DNA of 64,000 nucleotides from Cordylochernes scorpioides (GCA_030710605.1 CP092870.1:19444684-19508683); one strand, 5' to 3'; numbered from the stretch's first letter, positions 25,701-40,700 are shown. Numbers and translations: made by a program. The notes: generated by a model from the sequence alone, not told the origin.

Positions 25701-28700
25701 GACTTGTATCTTTTTTTGGTCACCATTGGGGAGGTTGGAGATTGGGGATCATCTTTTTTCCTCTTTGCATCCAAACTTATAACCTTTGAAAGAACATTTT
25801 CTATATCATCAATTTGTATGCCTCCATTCTTTTTACGTGTCATTCTTTTAGAAATATTTTCATCATCTTTAGGAACTACTTCTCGTTTAGAATTTTTAAG
25901 ATTGTTTTTAGTTGATCTTTCTGAAGAAGCTGATTCTTTTGTAATATCATCTTGCTTGGAAAGCCGGATATTTTTAACAGGGTGTTCTTCAGAAGAATTA
26001 GTTGACTCATCTAAGGTGTTTTCTCTTTTAAAAACGGGCTTTCTTTTCCTACTTGGTCTCTCAGAGCTCTCTACATCCACAGCTACTGTATCCTTTGTTC
26101 TGACAGTTCTAGCCGAAGAACCAAGCTGTGCATCATTTTCTTGTTTAGAAGTCTTTGTTCTACTTTGTCTCTCTGTAGTGATTGGATTATTATTGCCTTC
26201 AGTTTTACCTAATTTATTGCTATGTTCTGGACTATTTAAATTTTGCTGTTTGCTATTAACTGCCATTTTTGTGGTTAATTGTTCCAAATTATCTTCCACG
26301 GAGCTCCGTTTTGTCCCCCTTGTTCTGATTTTAGAAGAATATTCAATGTCCTTTTCAATGTGTCTCTTACTTCTAGTTCCTATTGCTGAAAGAAACCCTT
26401 TATTTGTATCCAAATTTTGATCCAACTCTGTTTTTGACTCAGGTTTGTTTCTGTTAGGTTTATAGTTTTTTATATCTTCAAGTCTAACAAAGGGTTCTAA
26501 TTTAGGGTCTTTTGCTCTAGTGTTGAAAGATGTAGTAGCACTATCATTGGTATCATTACTGTGAGGATGTTTTTTGGAATTTCTTTTTTGAACAGTTCTT
26601 GAGTCATTCTTAGCCTCTATTTCAATACCAGGTACTTTTTCTGACAATTTAGATGTTTGAGCATCCCAGCTATCCTTAGAGGATGTTCCCTTCAATTTGA
26701 CCTTTCTTGTGCTTCTTCTTATCACCATTGATTCATCTGGAGTGTCTCCAGGTAAAGATTCAGCATTAAGTGAAGTTGTTTCACTTTTGTTAACATCTGT
26801 CATTTCAACAAATCTTTCTATTTGAGAGAGTGTTTCATGGCAAAGTGAGGAGGATAACTGAAGCTCTTTAGCAGAGGAAGCTGTTGACTCAGCAGCCTTT
26901 TGAGACTTTGTTGACCTTGACTTATCAGGTTTAATATTCTCCGAGGTTTCTGACATTTCTACAAATCTTTCTATCTGGGAAAGAGTTTCAGACAAACTTT
27001 CTGGACAATGTGAAGTTGCTTCCTGAAATTTTTCTCCAGAAGTAGAATCCAAAGAACTGTTTGATATTATATTAGATGGATTTCTTTTAGATCTTCTTGA
27101 TCTCAAGTTCTCTTTTAACTTGCCATTGTCTTTATTGTCAGATGGTTCTTTTGATATTTTGATGAAGTTTTCAATCTGGGAAAGGGTCTCAGGCAAACTT
27201 TCTGAATTAGGAGCTAGAGAGCCCTCAGATGGAAGGTGACTAGGGGTGGCTTGCACAGAACTCTGAGAAGAATCATTGGTTGGAAGAGTTCCATTTTTTA
27301 ATGGTTTTCTTTGAGACCGTCTTGGCAAAATATTGCTTGCTTGAGGAACTTTAAAAACATCATCTTTTTTAACATCAGCTGATGCTTTAGATTTATTTTG
27401 AGTCTGCTGCTGAGTCTTTTTGCTCCGAGTTTTTATCCCAGGGTCACGCTGAGGAAAATTTTCAAGGAAGCCAACAATTTGGGAAAGAGTTTCTGGTGGA
27501 GTGTCACTTGGAGTGCTAATAGCTGACTCTGCAGGTTTTTGGTTGTTTTCTGTTTTCTTACCTTCACTTCTTTTTGTAAATTCTTCTTTCTCAGAAACCA
27601 CGGATGAATTATCTTTTAATTTCTTAGTCAAAGAACCCTTGGTCTCTCTTTCACTACTAGATTTAGTTTTAGATTTACTTGAAGATTTTGGCCTTCCCCT
27701 TGATTTAGTTTTGATTTTCTCATTTTGGTCTAAATTATCTTTAGCTTCGCTATTGGCCATCTCTATGTTGGTAAGTTTTGTAGATTTATCTAACGCAGGC
27801 CTTGCATCTCCAGAAGAGAGTGGTAAATCTATATGGGATGGGCTAGCTTTCAATTCAACAGTTTTGTCAAAATGTTTCACGGGCAAGTTTTCTACTGTAT
27901 CAAGAACTTTTTCCTTTACTTGATTCACCCCCTTCTGTTTACCATTGGAAATGTTGGAACATTCAATACTTTCCTTCTCACTATCAGCACCAATGGGCTG
28001 AGTTGCATCTAAACTTTCAATTTCTGCATTTTTCTGCAAGTGGGAACTAAAGAGAACAGCATTTTCTGTGATTTTTGATGAATTAATGGCAACAGTCTCA
28101 ATAGATAAGCATTGAGTAGCTTCTAATAATTGGTCATTATCATCCGCTTTTTGTGGCAGGTCAGAACTATAGAGAACATTTCCAGTAGATTTTGGAGACT
28201 GAACTTTAGAAGAATCAGGTTCAACTGGCATGCACTGGGTAGCCTCTAAAGACTCATAATTGTCTTTCTGTGGCAGGTCAGAACTATAGAGAACATTTCC
28301 AGTAGATTTTGGAGACTGAACTTTAGAAGAATCAGGTTCAACTGGCATGCACTGGGTAGCCTCTAAAGACTCATAATTGTCTTTCTGTGGCAGGTCAGAA
28401 CTATAGAGGACACTTCCAGTAGATTTTGGAGACTGAACTTTAGGAGAATCAGGTTCAACTGGCATGCACTGGGTAGCCTCTAAAGATCCGTAATCATCTT
28501 TCTGTGGTAGGTCAGAACTATAGAGGACATTTCCAGTAGATTTTGGAGACTGAACTTTTGAAGAAACATGTTCAACTGGCATGCACTGGGTAGCCTCTAA
28601 AGACTCATAATTGTCTTTCTGTGGCAGGTCAGAACTATAGAGAACACTTCCAGTAGATTTTGGAGACTGAACTTTAGGAGAATCAGGTTCAGCTGGCATG

Positions 28701-31700
28701 CACTGGGTAGCCTCTAAAGATTCACAATCGTCTTTCTTTGGCAAGTCAGAACTATAGAGGACATTTCCAGTAGATTTCGGAGACTGAACTTTAGAAGAAT
28801 CTGGTTCAGCTGTCATGCACTGGGTAGCCTCTAAAGATTCACAAGCGCCTTTCTTTGGCAAGTCAGAACTATAGAGGACATTTCCAGTAGATTTTGGAGA
28901 CTGAACTTTAGAAGAATCCGGTTCAGCTGTCATGCACTGGGTAGCCTCTAAAAATTCACAATCATCTTTCTGTGGCAGGTCAGAACTATAGAGGACATTT
29001 CCTGTAGATTTTGGAGATTGGCTTTTGATGGAATTTGGATGAATAGACTGGCATTGGGTAGTTTCTAATAAGTTGCTAGCAGAACTTTCAGGTAGATTGT
29101 TACCAAATAAAGGTTGGGTGGGTTTCAAAGTTGCAGCAGGCTGCTCCTGTAGATGGCTTGAGGTAGAAGGACCAGGTACAGAAAGCTGATTTAGAGGATC
29201 TTCTTTAGATGGTTTATTTGAGGAGGTCTCTGAGCTTACAAGAGATTGATCATAAGATTCACTTTTGTTTATTTGGACGTTTGATGATCTTGAAATGCTT
29301 GGTGGAATTTGATTATTGTCCTCATGTGTGGGTAGATGATTTGAATTTTCTGAGGCAAGTGGAGTACAAGACAGTCTTTCTTCTAATTGTAAAGGTTTTT
29401 CCAATTCTTGAACATTCCCTATTTTATTGCTAAAGTCAAGTTTTACAGGGGAAATATTATCCTCTGGTTCAAAAGGAAGAGTCCTTGCTTTATTCGGAAC
29501 AGGCAGGATAGGAGAGAGGCTATCTTCAACTTGGTCAAAATTAGGTCCAGGAGAAGATGAATCATTGACTTGTGATGTGCCTTGCAAGTGTGGAGGAGTT
29601 TCTGCAATAAAATCCTCATCAAAAGAATCTGAAGACCTATCACATTGTGTACTAGGACATAAAATATCACCTGGACTTGAAGGCTGTACCTCAACTGGAG
29701 AGAGAACCCTAGAGTCTGCAATCTCCTGGTGCTCTATTTCAATAGCAACCTGCTCCTGAGGAGAGCTCTCTGGGACTCCAAAAGGCTCAGTACAAGCTAC
29801 TAGGATATCTGAAGTAGGTACCATGAAGGGTTGAGTGGGAGGAAGGTTGTCAGGTGAAGGGTAGGGCTGAGTTGGGGCCATGAAGTCCACAGTACCATAG
29901 GGCTGGGTTGGACCCAGCTCATCTATATCATAGCCCTGAGTTGAGTTGAGATCATCAGATGTAACATTAGGTGGAGCTTCTGTACCGGGAATAAACCTTG
30001 AACTAGAGTCCCTGGTGTTGTCTTCCCTCTCATCCTCTCTTTTGTCTCCTCTCAAATTTGTATCACATGGTGCATTGCTGTCATCTAAAGTTCCTTGAGG
30101 GGTCGGCTCATCCATGTCAGTATCATCATTGTCACTCAAGTTGACCTGAGAAGTTTCTGGAGCAGTGGATTCTTCTATGTCTGTAGCATCTCCACTGTCA
30201 TCATCTCCTGTAGGAACAGCAACAGGATGGGAGCAGGATTCCTCCTGGAACATAATGGCAGTCTGTAGCTGACAAAAGTCTCACACAAGTTAGTTTGTTT
30301 AAATAAAGTTTTGATTTGTTGGTGACACCTTTGATGATCTTCAATCTTTAGCTTGCATAATTATAAAAATGGAAACTGGCAAGTTTTAATGTGGTGGTGT
30401 TTACTGTTATACTTTCCCAAAAACAGAATTGGGCAGGACAGAGCCAGGAAACAATCCTTCACCTCCTCTTTTCTCTGTATTTAGAGCTCTACCAGGGATG
30501 ACTTCCCAGTCTAGGTAAATATACAAGTACAGTAAAACCCCTCTATAGAGAACCCCAATGGAATTACACTTTTGGTGGGGGTCGGTGGAAGGGTGGTCTA
30601 AACCATTGGTTTTCGACTGCTACGATCCGGGATCGAATCCCGCATTGGGCACTTTTTTCTGATAAAAAATTTTTAAAAATGCTCCAATGGCCTCAGATTC
30701 TTGCAAAAGTCCAACCCCCACCAGCGAGTGCAAGTAACCAAACAAGGTTCTGGCACATTTGTAAGTGCAAAGTCGAACTGCTTTTCACATGTGTTGACAT
30801 GTGGTGCACTTACAGTAAAAGCAGTCGCCTACTTCTACCCACCATGATTATTATGGCCTGTACCATGTGTACTAGGGATAAGAAAAAAAAAAACACTTTT
30901 GGTTCACTATAGCCACAGTTTGGCAACTTTTTTCTTTTCAAAATTTTAGAACGTATAATTATAGGACAACCATACACACAGGAAAAGGCTTCTTAATAGT
31001 GGTCACTTTTTTCAATTCTATAAAAATTGATCAATTTCCTTACATTAATGCTAAATAATAAAAGAAATAATTTGATGATAGGTTCTTCTAATCATTAGCA
31101 TACATGTACCTCTATGTTTAATTTCAAAATCAAGACAATTCCTAGGCAAAGTTTTATTAAATATATATTCAAAGATTAAAAAATATATTTTTAACATCTT
31201 TACCATGTAAAACATTGCTAGCTTAAAAATCACCATAGTTAATGGTATAAAAAATACCCTGATATGATCAAGTAAGAAAGAAGAAGACATAGATCTGCGG
31301 AAGTGCATACATATACTTGTAATAAAATGCAATGAACAATGCTTTTTTGAATATATTAATTCCTATTAATGCTAATTATAGCCATTTACAATTATAACTT
31401 CAATTGCCATCTAAGAATAAGTTTTGCAATATGTTTCTGATGATATAAACAGTAATACCCCCCCCCCCCCCACTGAAATTAACTGAGGTATAGTGAACCT
31501 TCTCTTATAACAAACCTCTCTAAGGTATAATTCCAGGGGTCGGCAACCATTTGAGTCAGAAGAGTCAAAAATTACAATTTATAAAATTTCCAAGTTTTAA
31601 AGAGCCACAACATTTTTTCTTGCCAACAATAAATAGTTTTTTTTTTTGCTTATCCCTAGTACACATGGTACAGGCCATGATAATCATGGTGGGTAGTTAG

Positions 31701-34700
31701 CGACTGCTTTTACTGTAAGCGCACCACATGTCTACACATGTGAAAAGCAGTTCGACTTTGCACTTACAAATGTGCCAGAGCCCCGTTTGGTTACTTGCAC
31801 TCGCTGGTGGGGTTGGACTTTTGCAAGAATCGGGGGCCATTGGAGCATTTTTTTTTTTTTTAAACAGAAAAAAGTGTCCAATGCGGGAATCGAACCCGGG
31901 TCGTAGTGGTCGAAAACCAGACGGTTTAACCAGCCTTTCACCGACCACCTTTTTTTTTATAGGAGTACTACACTTAGCTTCACATCCAAAGATCCGCAGG
32001 TTTCTAAACCCTGCCCTTTTCCATTCTATTAATATATTAATTGTTCAATGGCGGAAGCTGAAATATTTATTTCTTCCTTTTTTTGTGCATTTTTACTTGA
32101 ACACTTTTAATGATAAGGCACAATTTGGATTATAGATTATAAACAAAAGGTAACAAGACCAAATCTAAATAAATAAATATAGTGTGTGATGTTTCATTAT
32201 CAACGTTGTTCATCACTCACTATTTATTTATTTGGTCTTATTACTTTTTTTTAAAAAGCCTTTTAAAAAATATTTTATTATAAATAATTATTTATTTAAT
32301 TCATAGTCCTCTGAATTCTTCAAATGTACAAATTTATCATTATATTTTTAAATAAGCTTAATTTTAATTATTATAAATCACTATATATTTCTGCAAATAT
32401 CCTCCCAATTATTCATAGCACTAGTTCATACTACCGATTAATTTTTATGGAAGGCCAGTCATTCATTAATCTACAAATGGTTGCGTCTATTTTTTCATTT
32501 TTGATATATATAAATTCTATTCTATTCCAGATCATTGCGGCTACCATGGCACCATTGCACAATGCAAGTGCTTTACTGAATGAAAAATAGTTGATCCATA
32601 GTGACACATAATTTCAGTCTCATTGAGATTCACTATAAAGGGCAAGTGCTTTACTGAATGAAAATAGTTAATCCATAGTGACACATAATTTCAGTCTCAT
32701 TGAGATTCACTATAAAGGGCAAGTGCTTTATTGAATGAAAAATGTTGATCCATAGTGACACATAATTTCAGTCTCATTGAGATTCACTATAAAGGGCAAG
32801 TGCTTTATTGAATGAAAAATAGTTGATCCATAGTGACACATAATTTCAGTCTCATTGAGATTCACTATAAAGGGATTTTACAGTATTATTAAATGCAGAT
32901 TTTAGTGCAAGGATAGAGTTTGGCGAAACTGCTGAGAGGGTTCACCACTGATGAGCCAAGCACTCCTATCTTTCTATCTCTACAGTAAGGGGTCTGCAGA
33001 AATAAGTATTTTAATTATATTTTTTTTTATTTTGTATAGGACTGTTGTGTGTTTCTAAATTTTACAAATGAAAAATTCGTTATAACAATGTATTTTTCAA
33101 TGGAATGAAATTTGAGACTTTCTTTATTGTTATAAGGGAAGAGGTTCACTACATCCCTAGCTTGCTTTAGCAAGGTTTTACTGAATTCTATTTGTTTCAC
33201 TTTTTTATAATTATATGAACAGAAAGGTAATATTTTCTGGGTATTTAATGCACTCTTGTTCTGAATATGGAGATAGAACAATCAAATCTGAATATGTTAA
33301 GAAGATAAGAGGGCAATATGTAAATATGTAATCAAAGAGGATATTTATAAAATACATGGCAGTACTCACAGTAGGTTCTACATCTTCATCCTCTGTATCA
33401 GACTGTAGTGCAGGGACCTGGACATCCAGACAGGTGTTGAAATTATTAAGATCCCAAAAATATTCATGTTAACATTATAACACTTATACTTCACCCAATT
33501 AAATTTTTCTTCAATAATTTTTAGCACTCATAGAAAACACATGCTGAAATAGAAAAACAGATCAGAAGGCAAATTTTTTAGCATTCCAAACCTCAGACAA
33601 TATTGACCTAAATAGATTGAGATCTTTTTAAAAAAGTAATTAAAATGAAATAACTAAGGATGAGGATTAGGTTCCTGCCAGTATTTATCCTAATTCAGGC
33701 TAAATTTAAGAGGAATAAGACAAGGTAGAAGAACTCACTTGGGACGGCTTCTTGTGTCGTTTACTTTCTTCTGGACTTGGAGGGAGAGCCTAGACATACC
33801 ATCTTAATGTTTCTATTGCCCCCAGTGATTCCAAATGTATAAGTACTGAAAGTTATCACTTCAAGTGAAGTCTGAGTATATTTTGTTTTAAATAACATGA
33901 AACTTTGGCAGGAAGAAGGTAATGGTCCATGCTATAGAATAAAAGTACATTTTTCAATAATTATGTCAATATAGTGTTAGTGCCAGGCCATGATAATCAT
34001 AGCAGCAAGGGTCTAGTGTAAAGGTCTACTCCTGGTCTACAAGCTGTAGACTTTGCACTTACAAATGTTCACCCACTTCCACAAAACCCTTTTTTTTTTT
34101 GGTAAATAAGAGGATTTTTTAATTGAATATATTTAAAATTCCAATAATTATACTAACACAGCTAAGTGTATTCGTTACAAGAAACCTATCCCTGGAAGCC
34201 TGATGTTTCCAACTTAATATTTGATACAAGGAATTATTTTATTGAATAAATATTGTTGGGTGTCAACAAGTAGCCGACCGGATGGCACATGTGACCAGAA
34301 CTAATTATTTTTAATTTATTTACTAGCCGAATGACCCGGGCAACGTCCGGTTCATCCTTCCTCAATTTTACTTCTCAAAGTTGTCGCAGTGAGACGCTGG
34401 TTACAAGTGAAATAGGGAAAATTTGTTAATAACTTTAAGGATATTTGAGACAGAAGCCTGAAAATTTGCCTATAAGTTTTTCCAGATACAACTCTATATA
34501 TTGGTAAAACTTCAACCAGATTAGTTATGTATTGTAGACGTGTATAGCCGACAAACATACATACATACACTGACTTTTATATATATAGAGATTATTATTG
34601 TTTTTTAGATTTATCAGAGAGAGAGAGAAACAGTACCACAGAGATGACGGGTATTAATTATATTTGACCATTGAACACCGTTTTCCCTGCAATGTGTAAT

Positions 34701-37700
34701 GTGCCCGTTATCTTTAGCATTTCGATCAAAATACACAGTGACATAATTGTCTTTAACATGTCCTGTCTCAGCTAAAACCCCTCCTACAACCGGCCTAACA
34801 AGATCCAGAACTTAAGAACATTCCTAGACTGGACCACGAGCCCAGCAATGGACCAGGCCTTAGTGACCATAACCCACCAGTATAGAACACTGCCCCAAAT
34901 AAACCCACTGGGCCTTACATCCCTGCCTGTCTCATCAATATATTCTATTAATTAATAAGTACATTATAAAAAATGTAAATAACATGTGGCAAAAATGAAC
35001 ATGAATGCTAATAATGCCACCAATTTTTAAAATTATTGACGTGACAACGTCTTAAATTAGGTTGCGGCTGGGAGTCACTTATGAAAAAGTGTAACGCCCG
35101 GTAACGTTACGATGAGGCACCGAACGAGAGTGCTGCGCGCGCAGCTGCATTAGGCGCATTGAATCGGCGCATGCTTGTCTCTGTCTTTGTCTTTCTCGAA
35201 CGTTCTTGGCGTTGGAAAAACAAGAAAGCGTCATAATACAAGTTCACACGTGTGGTTAAAGTATCATCAGCTGTGTCTGTAGTGAAAATGTGGAGTGCTT
35301 AGATTCGTCATTTACAACAACTACAACAATAAAGGTAAATAATTGTACACTGATATTTCATTATCGTAAACTATGATTGATTGATTAATTGTTAGATTGA
35401 CACAAAAGTTGAGAAACTGAGTTTATAGGTTATGTCATACTATTGATAAATGTTGATAGTGTTAAGTAAATTATTAGTTTAAAATTAATTAATTAATTAA
35501 TTATTATTTTACAAATTTTAAATAGTTTCAAATTTATTTAGCAAAAATTTGAACCTTCGATCTGAATAAATGTTTTGATTTTCGAATTGATTATTTAAAA
35601 TTACAAATATTAAGAAAAAGTGGCAGATATAAGAAAACTTTATTTAAACTGTGTTGAGCAAGAATTTTAACATCTAATATAAGTAAATGTTTTAATTTTC
35701 AACTTCATCATTTACAATTACAAATTTTATTTAATTTCAAATTTATTTAGCAAAAATTTGAACCTTCGATCTGAATAAGTGTTATGATTTTCAAATTGAT
35801 TCTTTAAAATTAAAAATTCATCCATTCAATTTCAAATGTTCAACAGGAATCACCACTCTCAAAACAATGGAAACGGTGCCTTCAACTTCCAGTACTTCAA
35901 TGGTGGAAACGACTCACAGACTACTCGAGATATTCGCAATGAATACTTACGACTTCGTGGACACACTCTAGACACAATTACCAAACAAGCCGTAAAATTC
36001 TGTGATGACGCAACCGACGCTGGACAACTTATTGTAACGAACATCAACTGTCAAAGTTTAAGTGCCCATGCCGCGGACATTGAAACAGATACAGTGATAC
36101 CACGATCAGACTATTTAGTATTGACTGAAACGTGGATGCGCGACACTTGTGAACCAACTCCAATCAAGGGTTATGAGTGCGTATCCAGGGAAAATAATCG
36201 ACCTAACTCAGATACCAACGCGGCTGGTGGAGTGGCGATCTATCGTAAATTATCATCGACATCTACGGCGGAAGTGTTCCAAGTTGCGATTACAGACGTA
36301 ACTCGTGTCATTAAAACCAAGGGTGACATGTGCATGACTGAAGTTACTTGCTTCGCCGCTAATACTAGCTTCAAGTTTATACTCGGTGCTGTATATATTC
36401 ATCCAGGAGCTAGTATGCAGGATATTGGAATGTTACTATGGCAAGGACTCGGTCCGTACATTCACAACAGCCAGTACGTGCCACCGTTCGTGCAAATTGA
36501 TTCTAGTATACCGATTCTTCTGTGTGGTGATTTTAACAAAAACGTAAAGCCTGACAACTCGTTTCTTAATTTCATGAAAAATACGTATAATCTTGATTGC
36601 GTATCAAACGTTTCTAAGTCAACTACGTTAAAAGGAACAACTATCGACTTGACTTTCGCAAGACACATTACAGCAGAAACACTTCCTTTCATTTCATATT
36701 TCTCCTATCATCGTCCTATCCTCAACAAAATCACTCAAATAGGAATTAGTTAAGTTTAAGTTTACATGTACAATGTTTTAGTAAACAAAATATATTTCTA
36801 TAGTTAAAATTTGTGCAATTCTTATTTTCATTCAATTCCTTGTTCCTATTGTGCAATTTAATTATATTCATATCAATAAATATTCTACCGTTGTCACGTA
36901 AAATCTTCGCCCGTAAAACCGACTTTACAGGCAACCATTGTTTTTTTTATTAATTTTACAAGATAACACGACTGCGAAAACAATATCATAAAATACTCAT
37001 GTATCAAGCAAATGATCAATAATGCTCTATAAAAAGCATCAAGAAAATATATTTTACATTTATCATTATACAATACACTGCGGCTTGTGATTGTAAAACA
37101 ACTCTTGAAGTTACACCGCATGAGTTTCTTTTTTGAAACACATCTGTGAGCTGAACATGTTCAAAATTTGGTTTTTAAAAATCTTTTTAGTTAAAATTTT
37201 AAATTGATTAAAAGTAGAATAATTTACATATGATTTTTAATTTTAGGACTCAAAATTAGTTGTGTGCCTCAAATTTTTGTTTAATTCAAGTTTGTTATAA
37301 CAATGTTTTTTGAACGGAATAGAATCAGGGATTTCCTTTATTGTTATAAGGTAGGGTCCACTACATCCCTAGCTCACTTTAGCAAATTCCTAGTGTATAT
37401 TGATTTTGAAATTGTTACACTTTTATTTTAATTTTATGAACAGAAGGCAATATTTTCTGGGCATTTAATGCACTCTTGTTCTGAATATGGAAATAGAACA
37501 ATTTTGGTTTAAAAATGTCTAATCTGGATATATTATGAAGATTTAATATAAGAGGGCAATATGTAAATATGATATCAAAATATTTATTAACAGATTATCA
37601 ATTTTGATATTTATATTTTGCTAATCCGTACACTTTCCTCATTGCTTCCCTTGTATTTTATAAATTTTAATTTTTTTTTTTTTGTTTGCTTATCCCTAGT

Positions 37701-40700
37701 ACACGTGGTACAGGACATGATAATCATGGTGGGTAGAAGTTAGCGACTGCTTTTACTGTAAGTGCACCACATGTCTAAAAATGCGAAAAGCGATTCGACT
37801 TTGCACTTACAAATATGCCAGAGCTCTGTTTGGTTACTTGCACTCGCTGGTGGGGTTGGACTTTTACAAGAATTGGGGGCCATTGGAGCATTTTTTTAAT
37901 TAGAAAAAAAGTGCCCAATGTGGGATTCGATCCCGAGCGGTAGTGGTCGAAAACCAACGGTTTAGACCATCCTTCCACTGACCCCCTATTTAATTTGTTC
38001 TTTTCTTTAAATAAATTGCCTTGTCATTCTAAATTTTGTCTTTCCTAATTTTCTACATGACATTTTGGTGGAGAGGCTGGGTAGATTAGGGAAGACAAAC
38101 TGAAGAACGCCGAGAAGACCTTGAGGCAATGGGTGCTGTGATCTACATATTCTGAGACTGTCTCCAAGATTCCACCACAGGAGACCAAGGACATGGTGGA
38201 CACTGAAGGATGTCACATCTGTGGTGACTTACTTGGTGAATCTTCCTCAGTTACCTGACGTTACATCATTATTTAATTTGTAAATAGTTTGTTTATATAT
38301 CTCTCAGTTTGATTTTAATACCTGACAAAATTAGTAAATTCATTCCTTGGTAAAACAATGATGACCCATTCTGGTCTCACTTATAATCTTGATATAGACC
38401 AATGGAATGTGGACATCTCCCAGGACAGTGCAACAATTTGATATCACAGAGGATGCCAATTTATAAAATACATGGCAGTACTTACAGTGGGTTGTACATC
38501 TTCATCCTCTGTATCAGACTGTAGTGCTGGGACCTGGACATCCTGACAGGTGTTGAAATGAATAATATCCAAAAATATGTAGGTGTACATTATAAAACTT
38601 ATCTTTCATATCCATTTAAAATTTCTTTAATAATTTTTATTTCACATAGAGAGCACATGGAAGAGCTAAAATAGAAAGAACAGATCAGCTGGCAAAATTT
38701 TCAGCATTCCAAACCTCAGCTTCTTGACAATATTGACCTAAATTGATTGAGATCTTAAAAAAAAAAGTAAATATAATGAAACAACTATGGTTGAGGGATT
38801 AAGTGGCTGTCAGTATTTATCCAAGCTCAGGCTAAATTTAAGAGGAATAAGATAAAAGAACTTACTTGAGACGGCTTCTTGTGTCGTTCACTTTCTTCTG
38901 GACTTGGAGGGAGAGCCTAGACACACCATATTAATGTTTCTATTGCCCCCAGTGATTCCAAATGCATATGTACTGGAAATATATCACTTCAAGTGAAGTC
39001 TGCGTATATTTTGTTTTAAAATAACATGGAAAGAAATTTTGGCAGGAAGAAAGTAATGGCCCATGATTTTTTAATCAATTTTTTTATAGAGGTATATTTA
39101 AAAATAATTATATCAATATGCTTTTAGTGCCAGGCCATGATAGCTATGGTGTGTGTAAAGTTTATCTCATGTTTATTGACATGTAGACTTTGCACTTACA
39201 AAATGTTTCCCCACTTCCACGGGATTTTTAATATAAAATATTTAAAATTCCAATGAATATATTAACCCAGCTAAGTGTATTTATGGCAAAGACTAGCTTA
39301 TAAGGTATAGATAATGCTGCTAACAAAGTATAACTTTTGATTTTTGTAACTTGCTATTTTGTTTTGACTAATTTCATCCCTCAGTTTATTCTCAGTAAAT
39401 TTAAAAATATGATGTTTGTCTGTCCACAAATTTTGAAGTCAATTTCTATTATACTTCTTGAACATAAGCAAGCCTATAAATTTAAACACTTGCTCAATTC
39501 TGATGACAATTCAAATGTACAAAACTTCAAATTATTAGGCCCTTTAAAAGAATGTTGAAGAGAAAAAGATTTAGAAAAATCTGATAAAACAAAAGAGTAA
39601 AATAATTATTTTGATTAAATAAAATTAAAAGTTTATTGAAAAAAAACTTTTATCAAAGAAACAGAGAAAGAAGGAAAAGTAAAACAAATCAAATAAAAAA
39701 ATTGATAAAGAAATTAGCAAATCAAATATGTATAAAGAGTATAATAAAAAGAAAGAAAAGAATATTTTGCTCAAATAAAAATATAGAAGACAAAAAATAT
39801 ATTTTTATTTTCTTTTGCTTATCCCTAGTACACGTGGTACAGTCCATGATAATCATGGTGGGTAGTAGTTGGCGACTGCTTTTACTGTAAGTGCACCACA
39901 TGTCTACACATGTGAAAAGCAGTTCGACTTTTTTGCACTTACAAATATGCTAGAGCCCAGTTTGGTTACTTGCACTCGCTGGTGGGGTTGGACTTTTGCA
40001 AGGATCGGGGGCCATTGGGGCATGTTTTTATAAATCAGAAAAAAGTGCCCAATGAGGGAATCGAACCCGGGTCGTAGCGGTCGAAAACCAACGGTTTAGA
40101 CCACCTTCCACCGACCCCCTTTAAATTTTTTTAAAATGTAGAAAGTAGCAATAATCTATTTAAATAGATTTTGAAATAATTCCTTAGAAAGTAGAAATAA
40201 ATAGGCAGACAACTAGTGACACCTGCTCAAACTGATTCAATTTCATGAGCTGCAATGTATGAGTAAGTATAGCAAGTTGTACAAGGAACGTGACAAATCA
40301 GTTACATGTATTTGGAATCCTGTCTCAAGAATCCCTCAGAGTGATGAATACCACAATAAGGATGTACTTGATCAGGTGAAGAATTATAAAGTTTCAGTTG
40401 ATACAGAGGACAATGAATATTGTTCATTGTGAAATTTGTGTATACATCACATGCAGTATTCAAGACCAAATCAATGTAATTATGGCTCTTCATAACAGAC
40501 AAAGCAGGAAAGACATTCCTGTTGTAATTCCTCAGGAAAGTCAAGTAAACAATGGTACAGAAATCAAGGAATCCAAATAAGTACATTAACAGGTGTAACA
40601 GCTCCTTCTGTTGGAGGATCAACACCACATTCAAGTTGCCGGCTCAAAAAAAGATTATAAGCTGGTATAATCTAGAAACCTTGAGGCCATAGGGGTGCTG

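Noticed and set aside
25638-26420. 260-aa plus-strand frame opposite the MDC1 giant exon
   Set aside because: Shadow of the coding strand; its hydrophobic composition is the mirror of Lys/Ser/Glu-rich codons.
27501-27923. 140-aa plus-strand frame
   Set aside because: Same antisense shadow of the giant exon.
28120-29065. Regular 117-bp repeats considered as a CRISPR-like array
   Set aside because: The units are continuous coding sequence with no unique spacers, in an animal gene.
30679-30912. 77-aa frame, and similar frames at 14.7, 17.0, 31.7, 47.7 and 51.0 kb
   Set aside because: All are translations of the SINE body.
38090-38250. Plus-strand CHICGDLLGE-like zinc-finger piece
   Set aside because: A related segment recurs at 40.68-40.84 kb within the duplicated intron, with frame changes; no gene can be supported.
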